Positions 22,737 to 34,327 of a stretch of 64,000 nucleotides of DNA are shown here, piece after piece; the first letter of the stretch is position 1; every line of letters starts with the position of its first letter. The position numbers and the translations under genes are program-made. The notes beneath the pieces were generated by a model, which worked only from the letters and a program-made list of their open reading frames with translations, searched no databases and had not been told where the DNA came from. The stretch is taken from contig JARYHS010008074.1 of NCBI GenBank assembly GCA_031002005.1, positions 283,775,930-283,839,929 on the forward strand. Direction: 5' to 3'. Origin of the DNA: Vandiemenella viatica. Lineage: Eukaryota; Arthropoda; Insecta; Orthoptera; Morabidae.

Positions 22737-22903
22737 AAAACTTGAGGCGGAAATATTCAATTCCTTCTTGCTCATCGCAGAGCCACTTTTGACAATATTA
22801 ATTAGATCCTGCGACGATTCATAATTCTTTTTTTCTAATTTTTTATTTGTAGGCATAATATGAAGAGATTCCAGAGAAGTTGAACAACCATCAAGGGATG
22901 AAT
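22737..22903 (-). CDS. Host gene coding exon B (unrecognised gene)
   Basis: On the minus strand a polypyrimidine acceptor ending TTGCTTTCAG stops at 22904. An open stretch of 167 bp follows, then the strong donor GTGAGT at 22736-22731. The exon enters with two bases (AT) that complete a codon begun upstream and leaves in phase 0. It encodes SSLDGCSTSLESLHIMPTNK, then a Lys-rich block and SSQDLINIVKSGSAMSKKEL. There is no recognised domain; the sequence is hydrophilic and Ser/Lys-rich, like a disordered linker. Exon A upstream ends with exactly the one base needed, and the joined codon is GAT (Asp). Codon content and splice signals differ from the surrounding transposon debris. Product unknown. 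Confidence 0.75.
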
Positions 22904-25177
22904 CTGAAAGCAATAAATGAATAGATTTTGTGTGATTGTAGATCAAATGAAATATTGAAGAAACTGAATAACACAGCCAAAATATTTATTGGTGTATTTT
23001 AGTGCAATGTTTGGATAGAACAAACGGGAAGAAATAAAAAGGATGAGAGCAGGAAGGTCAATACTTACATTTGAAAATAATGAATTAGTATCAACAAACA
23101 TATCTTGAATGTTAATCCACAACTTCAAAAAATAATAATAATAATAATAAAGGAGATTAAGTATACCTTGTTAGAGCTTTTCTCAAACAATTTATAATGG
23201 TATATTAGCGAATACAGCTGGTCCACAATAATGTTAACTTTAAAGCTTTCTGTAAAACTTATTAATAATGTCCTAACTTCACAAGAATACCATAAAGGGT
23301 TTTAAAAAACGAGACTAAAAATTATATGTTTGTAAATAGATGGCTTTCTACAGCCTAAAAAATTTAAAACATGTTAAAATCAGTAATTCTCAAAAGAAAA
23401 GTTATCTTTACAACTAGTATCAAAATGAATTTTTCCCAACAGCTTTCAGTGTGTGTGTGTAAGCCATTTAAAGCCATTTAAGCCCCTTCTTGTCAGTTTG
23501 GAAAATCATTATGACTATGCTTAATTAGTTCTAGGTAATAAGTTCAATAATGCCACAGTCGCCAAGTGGATTTACAAGTCGCCCCCTGGTAGTGATGAAG
23601 CCACTCAAGTTCAAAAACATGTAATGCTGTTCATCTATTAGTTTATTTCTTGACACACTAAAATTCAGAAACCAATTAGCCAACACCAAAAAATACGAGT
23701 CCAGCTATCAGAACGTCTAGCTCCAGAAGATGCAGATTCTTTGAGTTGAAAATTAGTATGGAGTTCACTTGCATCTAAGTGAGTTACTACTAAAACTTTA
23801 CATGTTCAGTTTAGCACAGTCATCCAGCAAAACAAAAGAAAACCAATCTTGCACTCCCATGGTCCAAAACACCTATGTTTCATTATTTATTTTGCGTATG
23901 ATGCTGGTTGACATGTATCATTGATCACAGGCAACTAAACTGGTCCACAATTTGATCTTCACTCCACATTACCATAATCACTATTGGGCTATAGTGGGCC
24001 CCGAACCACGCACCTGTGCTCACACACTCGAGGGCACTGTAAGGTTCGCACATGACTAACTACATTCTTGATGGTTGCAATGAGAGAAAACACGTAAGGC
24101 GGACACACAAATACAATATTTCAGTATTAACCTTCTTCATATAGTAGAGAAATGAGCTTCACAGCTGCATCAACTTTGTTATGCCATCGGTAAATTAACT
24201 GTTTCCTTATTTATATCGCCTAGAAGCTGCTTCCTTTTTCCTTAGTTTCATTAACTACATTCTTGGTATGACTGCAAGATCGCACGACTTCCACAGGTGG
24301 AAGGTTACTGTTAAGTTACATTTCCTCCCTAACCAACTGTGATAATTTACTACAATTTTTTTTTTTTTTTAATTTACCAGATAAATCACAAGAAAACACT
24401 CCCCCTCCAAAAATATGATACATTAAAACAACTTCAGAGTAAAATACATACTTAAAACATTTGGGTGGCCAACCGTTCAAATACAATCACTTCACACAAT
24501 TATAATGCAACTGAACAGATAACTGGGGGGGGGGGGGGGTGCTTATAGTATCTTCGTTCGCGTTAGGAGTGATGACTTTGTTCCCTCACTTGAGTCTGTC
24601 AGTAAAACAACCACTGAAAAGAGAAACCACATACAGCACAAATATGGTTTGTGCCAGCTATCTGGTGTGAATCTTAAGTTAAAGTTTTGTTACTGAAGAC
24701 TGCTGCGTACCAGCTCCAGGAACCTGTTGCATTGTTCAGAGTACTGTAAGCAACTGTAAACGCACACTGTACACACAACACTTGACTCTGCTTTTCTTGG
24801 ATAAAAAGGTATAACAAATGTCAACTCTTTCACTGTTCAAAGTTTTCTCAGTGTAGCGAGTATGTGAATGGCATTATTGGTTGCTATTGCACCCTCCTGT
24901 TGAAGGAATTATTGGGGGACAGGGTGTCCCCCACTTTACATCAAACAATGTTCAGATAGCTAGATTTCCCCGTTCTACATTCTTTATTGTAGGGCTCATC
25001 ACTAACACCCGGCTTGCTGTCCTTCCACTTCCATCTTTTCATCACATATGTGTGTCCCTTTTAATTGCATCTCATTCTCCTTTGACTTCTATTTAATCGA
25101 TTTCTGGTCCATTTTCTGCTTTACTTTGTGCATCTGTGGGACATTGCCTCACTCCTCACTTTTCTTGTCCTTTGCAA

Positions 25178-26090
25178 TCAAAAGGCATTGACCATCTTCA
25201 TTGGCCCCCACACTTCCTTTGAATGCACTGTCAGAGGTCCGTCTGTTGCGTTGCTCGCCACAATGGACGTGAAATTATATTGAGTCCTGGTATTAACTCT
25301 TCTACCCTCCCGACTGCCAAATACAGGTGGGCTACCATAGTGCTCACATTTACAGGTATTGTTATTGTTATAAGACTCCCTTACTACTTCAACACAATCC
25401 AACATCAATATTTTTGTTTTTGCTGTAACCGATCCTTCAACTGCAATCTTCATGATTTCATACTCTTGCAATTTCTCCCTTCTCGATATCCCTGTAAATT
25501 TTCTTGTTGTCTCACTCAAAAATTCTATCCAGGGGGCCTACCTCAATAACTTCCGCCTCAGCCTTCATTTATTATCTTTCTCCTTGCAGACTGTGATTCT
25601 ATGCACAATTTCTGGGTTGCTTTCTCTTGACACTTTTTTTTTACTTACGGCTTTACGCCTCATCAATGTCGAGGTCATTAGAGGCTGTATAGGAGACAAG
25701 GAACAAAAACGAATCCGTCCATGGCCTTTTTAAGGAAGCATTCCAGCATAAGTCTGGAGTGATTTGGGGAAACCATGGAAAACCCAAATTTGGATCTTGA
25801 AACTTCATTTGTTTGAATTTCCTCCTCAGTGGTAATTTCATTATAAAGCTTCCTATCGTATTTTACAAACATTCAATCCCACAGGTCACCAGTGTCTTTC
25901 TTCATCTCAAATTTCTCTTCTTTCTTGCCATTTTCTTTGTTTGTTATCTTCAATTTTACCTCATTTTCATTTGAAAGTACATCTGCTCTTATCAATAAAA
26001 TACTTCCATAGCCTGTCTCCTCTTCACTGTTCATGTCTTTCTCAAATACCTTATCATGTAACTGGACCAATCATCTTTTGGCTGGCATTA
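25178..26090 (-). pseudogene. Degenerate open region, unassigned
   Basis: Minus-strand open stretches at 26070-25873 and 25519-25178 encode Lys/Glu-rich sequence (KLKITNKENGKKEEKFEMKK) and a mixed sequence with RREKLQEYEIMKIAVEGSVT. A SINE copy at 25640-25800 separates them. Together with stop-broken flanks they look like one decayed mobile-element protein, but I do not recognise the family. A retroelement gag or ORF1 is possible. Confidence 0.3.
25632..25800 (-). repeat. tRNA-derived SINE family, copy 2 (5'-truncated)
   Basis: It shares with the other copies CTTTACGCCTCATC, CCATGGCCTTTTTAAGGAAG, AGTGATTTGGGGAAACC and GGAAAACCCAAATTTGGAT. It starts next to a short T run (A tail on the minus strand) and stops before the tRNA-like head. 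CTTGACAC before and CTTGAAAC after may be an imperfect target duplication. Confidence 0.75.
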
Positions 26091-26169
26091 AAAAGTTGAA
26101 ATTTTTCAAATTCTTAATGAACTTCACTGGGTGTATTCCATTTTTAACTCACTTCAAAAAAGGGAGGTT

Positions 26170-27535
26170 CTCAAATTAGTCCTTTTTTCTTGTGTTCAGT
26201 GAAATCTTCGTCAATTGTGAACAGAGTTTAATGAAATTTTTTTGTGGATAGGGTATACCTTCAAAGTGGTCCCATATATATATATATATACTTATAGCTT
26301 TACACCTCGTCGAAATCATTAGAGGTGGGATGGGAAAGGGGGGGGGGGCAAGGAAAGGAAAGGAAAGGATAGGAATACGGCCATGGCCTTTTGAAGGAAG
26401 CATCCCGGCATTCACTTGGAGTGATTTGGGGAAATGATGGAACAGACAAATCTGGATGCCCGGACGGGTATCAAACCGCCGTCCTGGGTCACATATAAAT
26501 TTCAATGAGAAACCACTCCCTCTACCCCTTAATTTTTGTACAAATCAACATTTTTTTAATTTGAATTCGATGGAACTTTTTGACGTTTATAATTTAAAAT
26601 AAAGAGAAAAATACTGTTTACATTCGGTTTGCGGAAATCCAACTCCTCTCCCCCTCTCCACCCCCATAATTTTTGTCAATGTTATTTATGCAAAGCCAAA
26701 GTTGACACCACTTAAATGATCTCCGTGAAAGTTGGCATATACATGTATTTTTTCATGGGGAAGGTTTCTGGACAAAAAATAAAAAACCACCCACTCTTCC
26801 CCTTTACGCCTCTTAAAAGGCACGCTTTTAGTTTTAAAACCAAGAGAAAATTACTGTCAACTTTTTGTTTGTAAAAATTGAACCCCTGTCCCACTTTCCA
26901 CCCCTTTTTTTTGTCAATGTTCTCTACACAAATCTACAGTTGAAACCATTTAACCAATCCCCCCGAAAGTTGCCACTTACATGTAATTTACATGGTGAAG
27001 GTGTCTAATCAAATTTTTTTAAAAAATCTACTCTCTCCCTTTACACCCATTAAAATTTATACATTTTTTATACGATATAACGTTGCACATGTATACCTTA
27101 AAATAAAGAGAAAAATACTGTCAACATTTGGTCTGTAAAAGCCAAAACATCCCAAACCACCCTCTCTCCCCTTTACACCCCTTAATTTTTTATGCAAACC
27201 CACAGTTTTTAACCGAAATAAAGAGAAAAATACTGCCAACATTTGTTTGGAAAAAATCAACCCCTCTCTCCCTTTACACTCTCTCAATTCTTGTCAATGT
27301 TGTTTATAAGAAGCTACAGTTGACACGGATTAATAACTATAAAAGTTGGAAGCTATATGAATTTTTTCATGGAGAAGATTTCTGACCAAAAAAATCCAAA
27401 ACCCAACCACTCTCCTCATTTACACCCTTTAAATTTTGTACAAACCCACATTTTAATCCGATTATGATGGAACTTTGCATGTGTATACTTTAAAACAAAG
27501 AGAAAAAGAAAAATACTGTCCATAATAATTTTACA
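26170..27535. repeat. Minisatellite-family array, opposite orientation, interrupted by a SINE
   Basis: Blocks of the type CCCTCTCCCCCTTTACACC, CAAACCCACA, CTTTAAAATAAAGAG and AAAATACTGTCAAC recur irregularly (C-rich blocks near 26640, 26798, 27037, 27165, 27262 and 27410). They correspond to the reverse complement of the unit at 2600-3780. The 26180-26280 flank matches 33845-33945 (TATACCTTCA.AGTGGTCCCATAT). Unit length varies more than in the first array. Confidence 0.7.
26272..26492 (-). repeat. tRNA-derived SINE family, copy 3, inserted in the minisatellite array
   Basis: The stretch begins after an (AT)n run (26272-26290, tail region) with CTTATAGCTTTACACCTC and runs through GGCCATGGCCTTTTGAAGGA and GATTTGGGGAAATGATGG. 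It ends at a B-box-like GGTTTGATACCC (minus strand, about 26466-26478). The array sequence CCCATATA before it and ATATAAATTT after it are contiguous in the uninterrupted array at about 33940-33950, so the insertion is younger than the array. Confidence 0.8.
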
Positions 27536-27559
27536 AAAACACAAACAAGAAAACTGGAC

Positions 27560-28475
27560 TAAAACAATCAAAATCTAAATAAAATAACAGATAAGCTGGC
27601 AAATTTCATACCTGTAGCACACATTGGGAGAGTGCAAGAACTTCATAAGGAAAACACCATATTGAGGAAATAAACTGACGAGTTAAGACAAAAGAACCCG
27701 ACAGTTGCCCCAATTTATGCTTCTGTGGCTGTGTCAATGGCTACTTCACTACTTAAACCAAAACTGATACCCTCTACAACAAGAGCAGTATTCGTCTCCT
27801 CTAGGATAGAAGAAAGTCAAATTCAGTTGTTGAGAAATGGACTAGAATTGTACAAAACCCACAAAAGATAAGAATTCTCTAAATACCTAACAACAAAAAT
27901 GCAGTGATTGTGGAGACAATAACAGAAAGATGTGAAGAATATAATGAACAAGAAGTAATTAAATGAAGAAATTAAGTGTGAGCTGCCCCCCTAAGAAAAC
28001 GTCATAGAAATAGGAGAGATCGTGGAAAAGATCTATGAGCCAAACTTTGAAGGAAAGATACACAGAAAATAATTAATGACAGGATTCACTCCCAAATTTG
28101 GGACGAGCCCACAAGATGAAACCTCCATTCACCAAGTAGCCAAGGTCAGTCCACCAGTGAGGAGACTATTTCTTCTAGAACAACGTGGAGTTCACATTGT
28201 TTTTTGTGCAATTTCGGTAAAAGATTACACAGTCGTCACAAGGTACATAAAATGTCAAGATCTAAGAGATCTGTGTAGACACTGTCCCAAATATATATAT
28301 ACACACACACACTTCCACCCCTTATGCCAAAGATGACCATAAAAAGGATCAATGAACCAATTTATTGCAAAAGAAGTTATTATTCCATGCCATCAATGAG
28401 GCAAATCTTGCAAAAAGAGAGTAAAAGATTGACCAACTTACAAATTAAATATGAAATGCTAGCAGAGTTAAGAAA
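27560..28475 (+). pseudogene. LINE ORF1 (gag-like) remnant with zinc-knuckle block
   Basis: The plus strand reads LANFIPVAHIGRVQELHKEN (about 27598-27657), later VAKVSPPVRRLFLLEQRGVH (about 28138-28197) and VKDYTVVTRYIKCQDLRDLC (about 28222-28281). The last parts are the RRM-like and first zinc-knuckle region of gag-like ORF1 proteins of Jockey/I/R1-type LINEs. One knuckle Cys has become Ile and the central Gly-His is lost. Stops at several points show decay. No ORF2 follows. Confidence 0.65.
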
Positions 28476-28479
28476 GGGT

Positions 28480-29300
28480 TATCACATGATATTTCAGTGA
28501 TCACATTCACCAGAAGATGGCAACAGTGAATGTGATTGCCAAAATATTGTGCGATAACACTTCCTTAGCTCGACTAATTACCCTGAGAGAATTTCATAAA
28601 TTCTCAACGTTGAGAGAAACTTCGTTCTTATGTTGTCAATTGTTGCTACGCTAGCTTAAAAACAAAATTGGCTTTTCAGTGCCCTTTTAAGTGGAATCAA
28701 TTTTAGAACAACAATTAATTGATATCATCAAGAAATTAATCATGACAACAATCAGTTATTCAGGTAAAAGCATCAAGAAAAAGAGAAATCTGCCATCTAG
28801 AAGAAGAATGAATGCAATAAGAGCAGCCAATCCTGCGGGAATGGCGATAATAGTTTTTCAAGGCATGTTTTTAGAACATAGTTATTTAAAGTGTTAACAA
28901 ATTAAATAATAAATGTCTGTTAATTGAATTAATATATCAATTTTTATGTTAAATGATAAAAATTAAGAGTTAACAATATTTTAATCAGCAAAATGACAGT
29001 AAATTTTTTTAGCCTGTCTTAATTATATTTAGAGATTGACATTTAAAAAAAAAATCTAAACCAATTTTTAAATTAATAATAAAATGCAAAATATTCAGTC
29101 TTAGGTCATATTATGTGCCTTACAATAAGTCATATTAGTTTGAAAACATGGTATGCATAGTGGCCAAGTCACCAGAGATTTTTATATTATTTTAAATGAA
29201 CGATCTATTTCATAAATTTAAGTGAATATACTCTGTAAAGTGTAGACTTGGCTCAGAACAAGATCCCATAACTTTCTGTCACTGTACAAGCATGAAACTT
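28480..29300. other. No feature recognised (intronic)
   Basis: AT-rich non-coding stretch inside the host intron. A short inverted pair around CATTCAC/GTGAATG near 28505-28535 is too small to interpret. Confidence 0.45.
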
Positions 29301-29301
29301 G

Positions 29302-29304
<3 letters not shown>

Positions 29305-29341
<37 letters not shown>

Positions 29342-29560
29342 CTCTTATTTGCGAGGTCTTTAGAGATGGGAAAGGATGGGGGGCAAGGCATGGGAAGGAA
29401 TTTGGCCATGGCCTTTTGAAGGAAGCATCCCGGCATTTGCCTGGAGTGATTTGGGAAACCATGGAAAACCCAAATCTGGATGCCCGGATGGGGATTCGAA
29501 CCGCCGTCTTCCCGAATGCGAGGCGAGAACGCTAACCGTTACACTGCCACGCTCGGTATT
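29305..29560 (-). repeat. tRNA-derived SINE family, copy 4 (most complete)
   Basis: Reading on the minus strand from about 29557, a tRNA-like head has TGGCAGTGTAACGGTTAGCG (A-box region) and GGTTCGAATCCC (B box, about 29490). It is followed by the family body (CATCCAGATTTGGGTTTTCC, GCTTCCTTCAAAAGGCC). The element ends in 32 T on the plus strand (29305-29336), which is the A tail. The intact internal promoter boxes and long tail suggest this is the youngest of the four copies. It sits in the 7-kb host intron. Confidence 0.88.
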
Positions 29561-29869
29561 AAATTCAAGGTTTCCTAAATTGTTATTTGTGTGATAAATC
29601 ATTTCAACCAAAAAAATTAACTTCACTAACTAGATGTCACTTTTTGATGTACATTTCAGGAGGCAAAGGATTACAAAATTGGCCTGTTATCATGGGATTA
29701 GTTCAATTCATTCCAAGTTACTTACTACCTATTTATTCATATCTTTTTCCGACTTAACACGCCACTATAAAATAAAATATGTATCCTAATCTTTAAAATC
29801 AAGATGAATTAAGCTGCCACTAAAATCAAGAACGAACTTGTAAGGGCAAAGAATGGATTAACAACTCAC

Positions 29870-30103
29870 CTGCTAGTGAAGCATTAGATTTTTCCAGAAC
29901 TTTCTGAGCTAGACTTCGCTGCATACGTAGCTGCAAATCAGATTCCAAGTCATAATTTCTTGATCTGTCATTTCCAATGTTTTCACCATTCTTATCAAAC
30001 TCCACATCATGACTCATTTTTATTTTATTTGTTAGATTTGAAGCCTTAGTACCAGTCCACAAATCATGTAGTTTAGCTTCGGGTTCGCTAACAAAACTTA
30101 AGT
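29870..30103 (-). CDS. Host gene coding exon A (unrecognised gene)
   Basis: On the minus strand the acceptor TTATTTACTGTTTTCAG ends at 30104. A 234-bp open stretch follows, ending GCA-G before the donor GTGAGT (29869-29864). The exon enters with two bases (AC), encodes 77 codons without a stop and leaves with one base. Peptide blocks include LSFVSEPEAKLHDLWTGTKA, SHDVEFDKNGENIGNDRSRN and ESDLQLRMQRSLAQKVLEKS. The sequence is charged and the last block could form a short helix. No domain was recognised. Its one-base overhang G joins the AT of exon B to give Asp in an open frame. No upstream exon was found with confidence. Confidence 0.75.
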
Positions 30104-30268
30104 CTGAAAACAGTAAATAATAATGAAAAATCTGCTTTTATTCGCTAATGCTCCCTAGAAATACAAAATTAGGGCAGAAGCTGCTAAAGAAACTGCATTC
30201 AACTTACAATAAGAAATGTCATTTAATAACAATTTGTCACATATATTAAACAAATTAAATTTTAATAT

Positions 30269-30344
30269 TTTGTCCATGATGGATTGGTGGAAATCAGCGA
30301 CTGTGATATCAAGGGATGATTTCCACCAATCCATCATGAACAAA
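30269..30344. repeat. Long hairpin: 28-bp inverted repeat, 20-nt loop
   Basis: Arms at 30269-30296 and 30317-30344 are reverse complements at 27 of 28 positions; the core is GATGGATTGGTGGAAATCA. The loop is 30297-30316. It lies 165 bp upstream of exon A, in the preceding intron. No larger terminal-repeat structure was seen. Confidence 0.92.
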
Positions 30345-31005
30345 TTATATTTTCCTTCCCAATATTTTGAAATATAGATAACAGTGGAGGTGTTCCCCTC
30401 ATTGGTAACAGACGTAAAGAAAAGCGAGTAAGTACATATTCTGAAAACTGTAATTTCAGTGAAACAATATTTGTGTTAATATATCATAATTAAGTACCAC
30501 ATAGTGTGAAATAACATTCAAAGGTTACAGTTCACAAAACTAAGTAGCAAAGTGCTCATGAAATAAAGTGAAACAAAGGCTTTCATTTCTGTTGTGTCAA
30601 CTTAACAGTAAACATTTTCCAGGCTGGTAAACCATAGTCCTAATGGTATTAGATATTCTCCACACAACAAAGACAGTGGTTGGCATTTCCAAGGGGTCCA
30701 ATATTCTAACTAGAATGCTGGCTAGGCTTGCTTGGTTTATTACTGCCAATAACACTTCTGCCAACCAAATGCCAGAAATATAGTACAGAAGACCTAGCCT
30801 GAATGTAAGCTAAGCCAGTCAGTAGGATCAGTCCATTATTTACGTCCTGCATGGTGACGAAGTGACATTAGCACTCGCACCATACAAGTAACTGAAAAAT
30901 TAAAGAGTGTTGTGTGTCTTCTTACTGTTATTTTATCCATGTAGTTGTGTTATTTCATAAGACTGTACATGATTATTTCAAGAAAATTCAGATAGTTAAA
31001 GACTG
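30345..31005. other. No gene recognised
   Basis: Presumed intron upstream of exon A on the minus strand. No repeat array or coding sequence was identified. Confidence 0.5.
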
Positions 31006-31009
31006 GAGA

Positions 31010-33700
31010 CTATGCTATACCAGTATTAATGAAAAAGTAAAAATCGACAGTGCACCATAGTTCAACATTTCGGTGGCGATTGTTCAGTAATCCAAATATA
31101 CTCTCTGTCGAAGAATGAACAGCTGTAATGACCGCATTGGAATGATGTGTAGTGATATGGGAGGTGTATATTATCTTTGTCATAAATTTCTCGCTCATCA
31201 TTCTTACGCAGCTCACTCGATTAGAGAAGACCCATCATAAAAATAACCAAGTGAGTTCGATACAAATGCTGGGTATCGAGCTGGTGCAGTGGGCACCTGT
31301 GGCAAGCCGAATTCCTGCATGCTGGACACTATAAAAAATACGGAGAGAACTGGTCCATGCCAAATCATATACAATGCAACAATACTCCAACCATGGCTAT
31401 ACAAAGACTATAAAATTGTAAAAGCCAGTAGCAGTCAGCAACCCATGATCTGGCTTTCACATCTTTCAGATGTTGGAGCGAACTTAACTTACTGTCAAAA
31501 ATGTGGCCCAGAAACCGAATGCTTTCACTAAAACTTAAAACGGCGTTCCTGAAGGTAAGACGAGACTTTGGTAAAAGACTTCTGCTATGAGTGAAAAGTA
31601 CACACCAGGTTTTCTCGGCTGAGAAACGAAAGTCGATGTGTACTGACCATTCATCCAGCCTGTTTAGCGCAAGTTGCAGCTGCCACTCTGTGACTCTCAG
31701 GCTAGATGAAGTACAAAAAATTAAAAAGTCATCAACATATAAAGAGTACTAAATGGGCCTCCTTATAACAAATGAAATCCTGTTAATGGCAACAGTGAAA
31801 AGGGTCACGCTTAAAACTGACCCTTTAGGAACACCATTTTCCTGAATAAAAAGGTGTGACACTTCACTATTGACTCAGTACCGTAAGCAACGTCCTGATA
31901 AAAATGATTTAAAAAAACCAAGCAGATTTCCTCTGAAACTCCATTCATATAATTGTTTTAAGATAACATGCTGCCAGCCAGTATTGTATGCCTTTTCTAT
32001 ATATATATATAAAAAAATACACCCGCAAGGTGTTGGCTGCAGTGTACTGCCACTTCCAGTAAGATCAGGTTATCCATGGTGGAATATAACTTCCTGAATC
32101 CACTCTGCAAGTGGTTCAGCAGATTACGTGACTCTTAGACACCAGACAAGGTGGCAGTTGACCATCTGCTCTAGTGTCTTTCCAACACAGCTCGTTAAGG
32201 TGATTCTATGATAGCTACCTGGCAACAACTTGTCCTTTACAGGTTTTAAAATAGGGACCGTTGTTGCTTTTTTCCACGAGTTAAGCAAGTGTCCTACAGT
32301 CCAAATATCAATTAAAAAATACCCAGGAGGTACTCTTTAGCATCCTTGCTAAGATGCCCCAGTATCTGCTACTGTATCAGGTGTCTTTAGCGCTGTTCAG
32401 TGCCAACTCCAGCTCCCAAGATGAAAATGGGCTATTATTGTATGCCTGACGAGACGAAGCTAAAAGTTTTCCTTCTGCAGAAATTCTTTGTTGCCGGACC
32501 TGACGGTCCAATCCGGCAGATGAGGCAATGGCAGCGAATTACTCTGTGCTATACTTCACTCATCGGTGAGTACACGCCCGATTCAATAATCCAGATACTG
32601 GTGGTCGATAGTACCTCCCAGATAGGCTCCCATACCTTTTGACGACATTGTGGAATGATTAATGGTGCTCACAACGTTTTTCCATGACCTCCTTTTGTTC
32701 TCCTTAATAGCACAACACGCTATAGCTCTTGCAATGCGGAACGCTGCAAGGTTGTCAGGTGGTGGTTGCAGCCTTGATTCACACAAGGCCCATCTTCAAC
32801 CCTGCTTAGTGGAACAACATTCACCGTTGCACCAGGTGACAGACATTCGTGGAGCACTCCGGAGCTGCTAGGCATGGAAATATCAGCTGCCCGGTGAATC
32901 ACTTTTGTCAAGTGTTTCACCTTCTCCTCGATGGTCCAATGCTGATGGAGAGTGACTGAACGGCTGTAGAGCTGCCAATCAGCTCTGCTGATATTCCATT
33001 TTCATTGCGTAGTTCTTTTTCCACATTTGAACTCTACATACAACCATATTGGGAAGTGGTCACTTCCATGAAGATCATGATCCACCTCCCAACACATGGA
33101 GTCTGCAATTGAAAGAGAGCAAAAAGAAAGATCAGTGGCTGAGGATGTATCGATAGCAGTACCTGGCCGATATTAAGGATGCATAACTTCTCTCACTCCA
33201 GCAATTTACTAATTTTCTGACCTCTGGGACAATCGGTGGTCAAACCCCACAATGCACTGTGCACTTTAAAGTCTCCCAACAGGAGAAAAGGCTGAGAAAA
33301 TTGCCGCATGATAGCCAGTTAACCGAAATCAACTGCTGATTCCGGCAGTATATATAAGGAGTATACAGCCAGTTGTACCGGTCCATGTATTGTAACCTCT
33401 ACTGCTTGTAAGGGAGATATGATAGCTAAAGGAGCGGAGTGGACAGTGTTTCGGATAAACATAGCCATTCACTTTCTTCGCTTGATCACCCTGGGTTTCG
33501 TCCTTTTGGTATATGTAATATCCTCTTAGCGCAGGTTGGTGTATTGATCTGAAATGTCTCTCTTAGAGACACAAAGGATCAGACCGTGCTAAGAGTTGTA
33601 ACTTCTCTTTATGAACCATAAAACCATTTATATCCCACTGAAGCAAGAGAGCCATCCTACCTGTTGATCATCATCCGCCCCAGTTCAGGTGGGTCTTCGG
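31010..33700 (-). pseudogene. Jockey/I-like LINE ORF2 remnant (endonuclease and reverse transcriptase)
   Basis: On the minus strand the endonuclease end reads LLGDFKVHSALWGLTTDCPR (about 33310-33250), matching the GDFNAHS motif with N changed to K. RT follows, with AYNTGWQHVILKQL (about 32000-31955), ENGVPKGSVLSVTLF (about 31845-31800) and YSLYVDDFLIF (about 31750-31718, catalytic DD kept). FSAEKTWCVLFT follows at about 31625. A connector with VQHAGIRLATGAHCTSSIPS lies at about 31330-31265. Many stops occur, and RNase H was not clearly seen. Frequent changes make it an old copy. It may share its clade with the full-length LINE at 55-61 kb, although motif wording differs. Confidence 0.8.
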
Positions 33701-33837
33701 TCACTATCGAGGAATGGGATCAGTCCCGTCCATCAGCACTTCAGTTTCTTCTGGCTCCGAAGAGATAGACAGATGTCTCATTTAACTCGTCAAACACCTG
33801 CTTATTCTTTTTAACAGACATCAGAAAAAAGGAGGAT

Positions 33838-34327
33838 ATCAATATGTCTGTATGTTCAGCAATATTTTCACCAATTTTGAACAGATGTTAATGAATTTTT
33901 TTTAGTGGAATGGGTATACCTTCAGAGTGGTCCCATATAAATTTCATTAAGAATCACCCCCTCTAACCCTTTACAGCCCTTAATTTTTATACAAACCCAC
34001 ATTTTTTCCAATTTCGATAAAACTTGAAAGTTGAGACTTATAAGTATTTTTTCACGATGAAGGTTTTCGACCAAAAAAAATCTAAAAACAACCTTCTCTC
34101 CACCATTACACGCCTTAATTTTTTATAAAAACCCCACAGTTTTTATCTTATTTCAATGGAACTATGCACACTTTTACTTTAAAACAGACAAAAATACTGT
34201 CAACTTTTCATTTGCACAGACTGAACCCCTCTCCCCCTTTCCACCCAATTAATTTTTTAACTGTACTTTTCAAAAGCTACAGTTAACACCACTTAACTGA
34301 TCTCCACGAAAGTTGGCACATATACGT
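33838..34327. repeat. Minisatellite-family array, third locus
   Basis: The stretch contains the flank AGTGGTCCCATATAAATTTC, then C-rich blocks near 33955, 34095 and 34225 with CTTAATTTTT, CAAACCCACATTTTT and AAAAATACTGTCAACTTT between them. It parallels 26180-27500 in order and orientation. It is cut off abruptly at GGCACATATACG, where a different element begins. Confidence 0.7.

Larger units (their letters stand above)
22904..29869 (-). other. Host gene intron of about 7 kb between exons A and B
   Basis: The intron runs from the GTGAGT donor of exon A to the TTTCAG acceptor of exon B on the minus strand. It holds two to three SINE copies, a minisatellite array, a degenerate unassigned open region and a LINE ORF1 remnant. 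These are listed separately. Stretches 23130-25177 and 28480-29300 hold nothing recognised beyond an (AAT)n run at 23130-23150 and G or T runs at 24525-24539 and 24357-24371. The intron assignment rests on phase-matched exons, not on transcript data. Confidence 0.65.

Noticed and set aside
23069..23122. A 54-bp minus-strand stretch with acceptor-like TTTTTTGAAG and donor GTAAGT, between exons A and B
   Set aside because: In the phase set by exon A it reads an immediate stop (GTT GTG GAT TAA), and skipping it leaves A and B in frame. It may be a cryptic or poison exon but is not annotated.
24000..24065. tRNA-like sequence with GGTTCGGGGCC on the minus strand
   Set aside because: Only a B-box-like piece is convincing; no A box at the right spacing and no closing stem.
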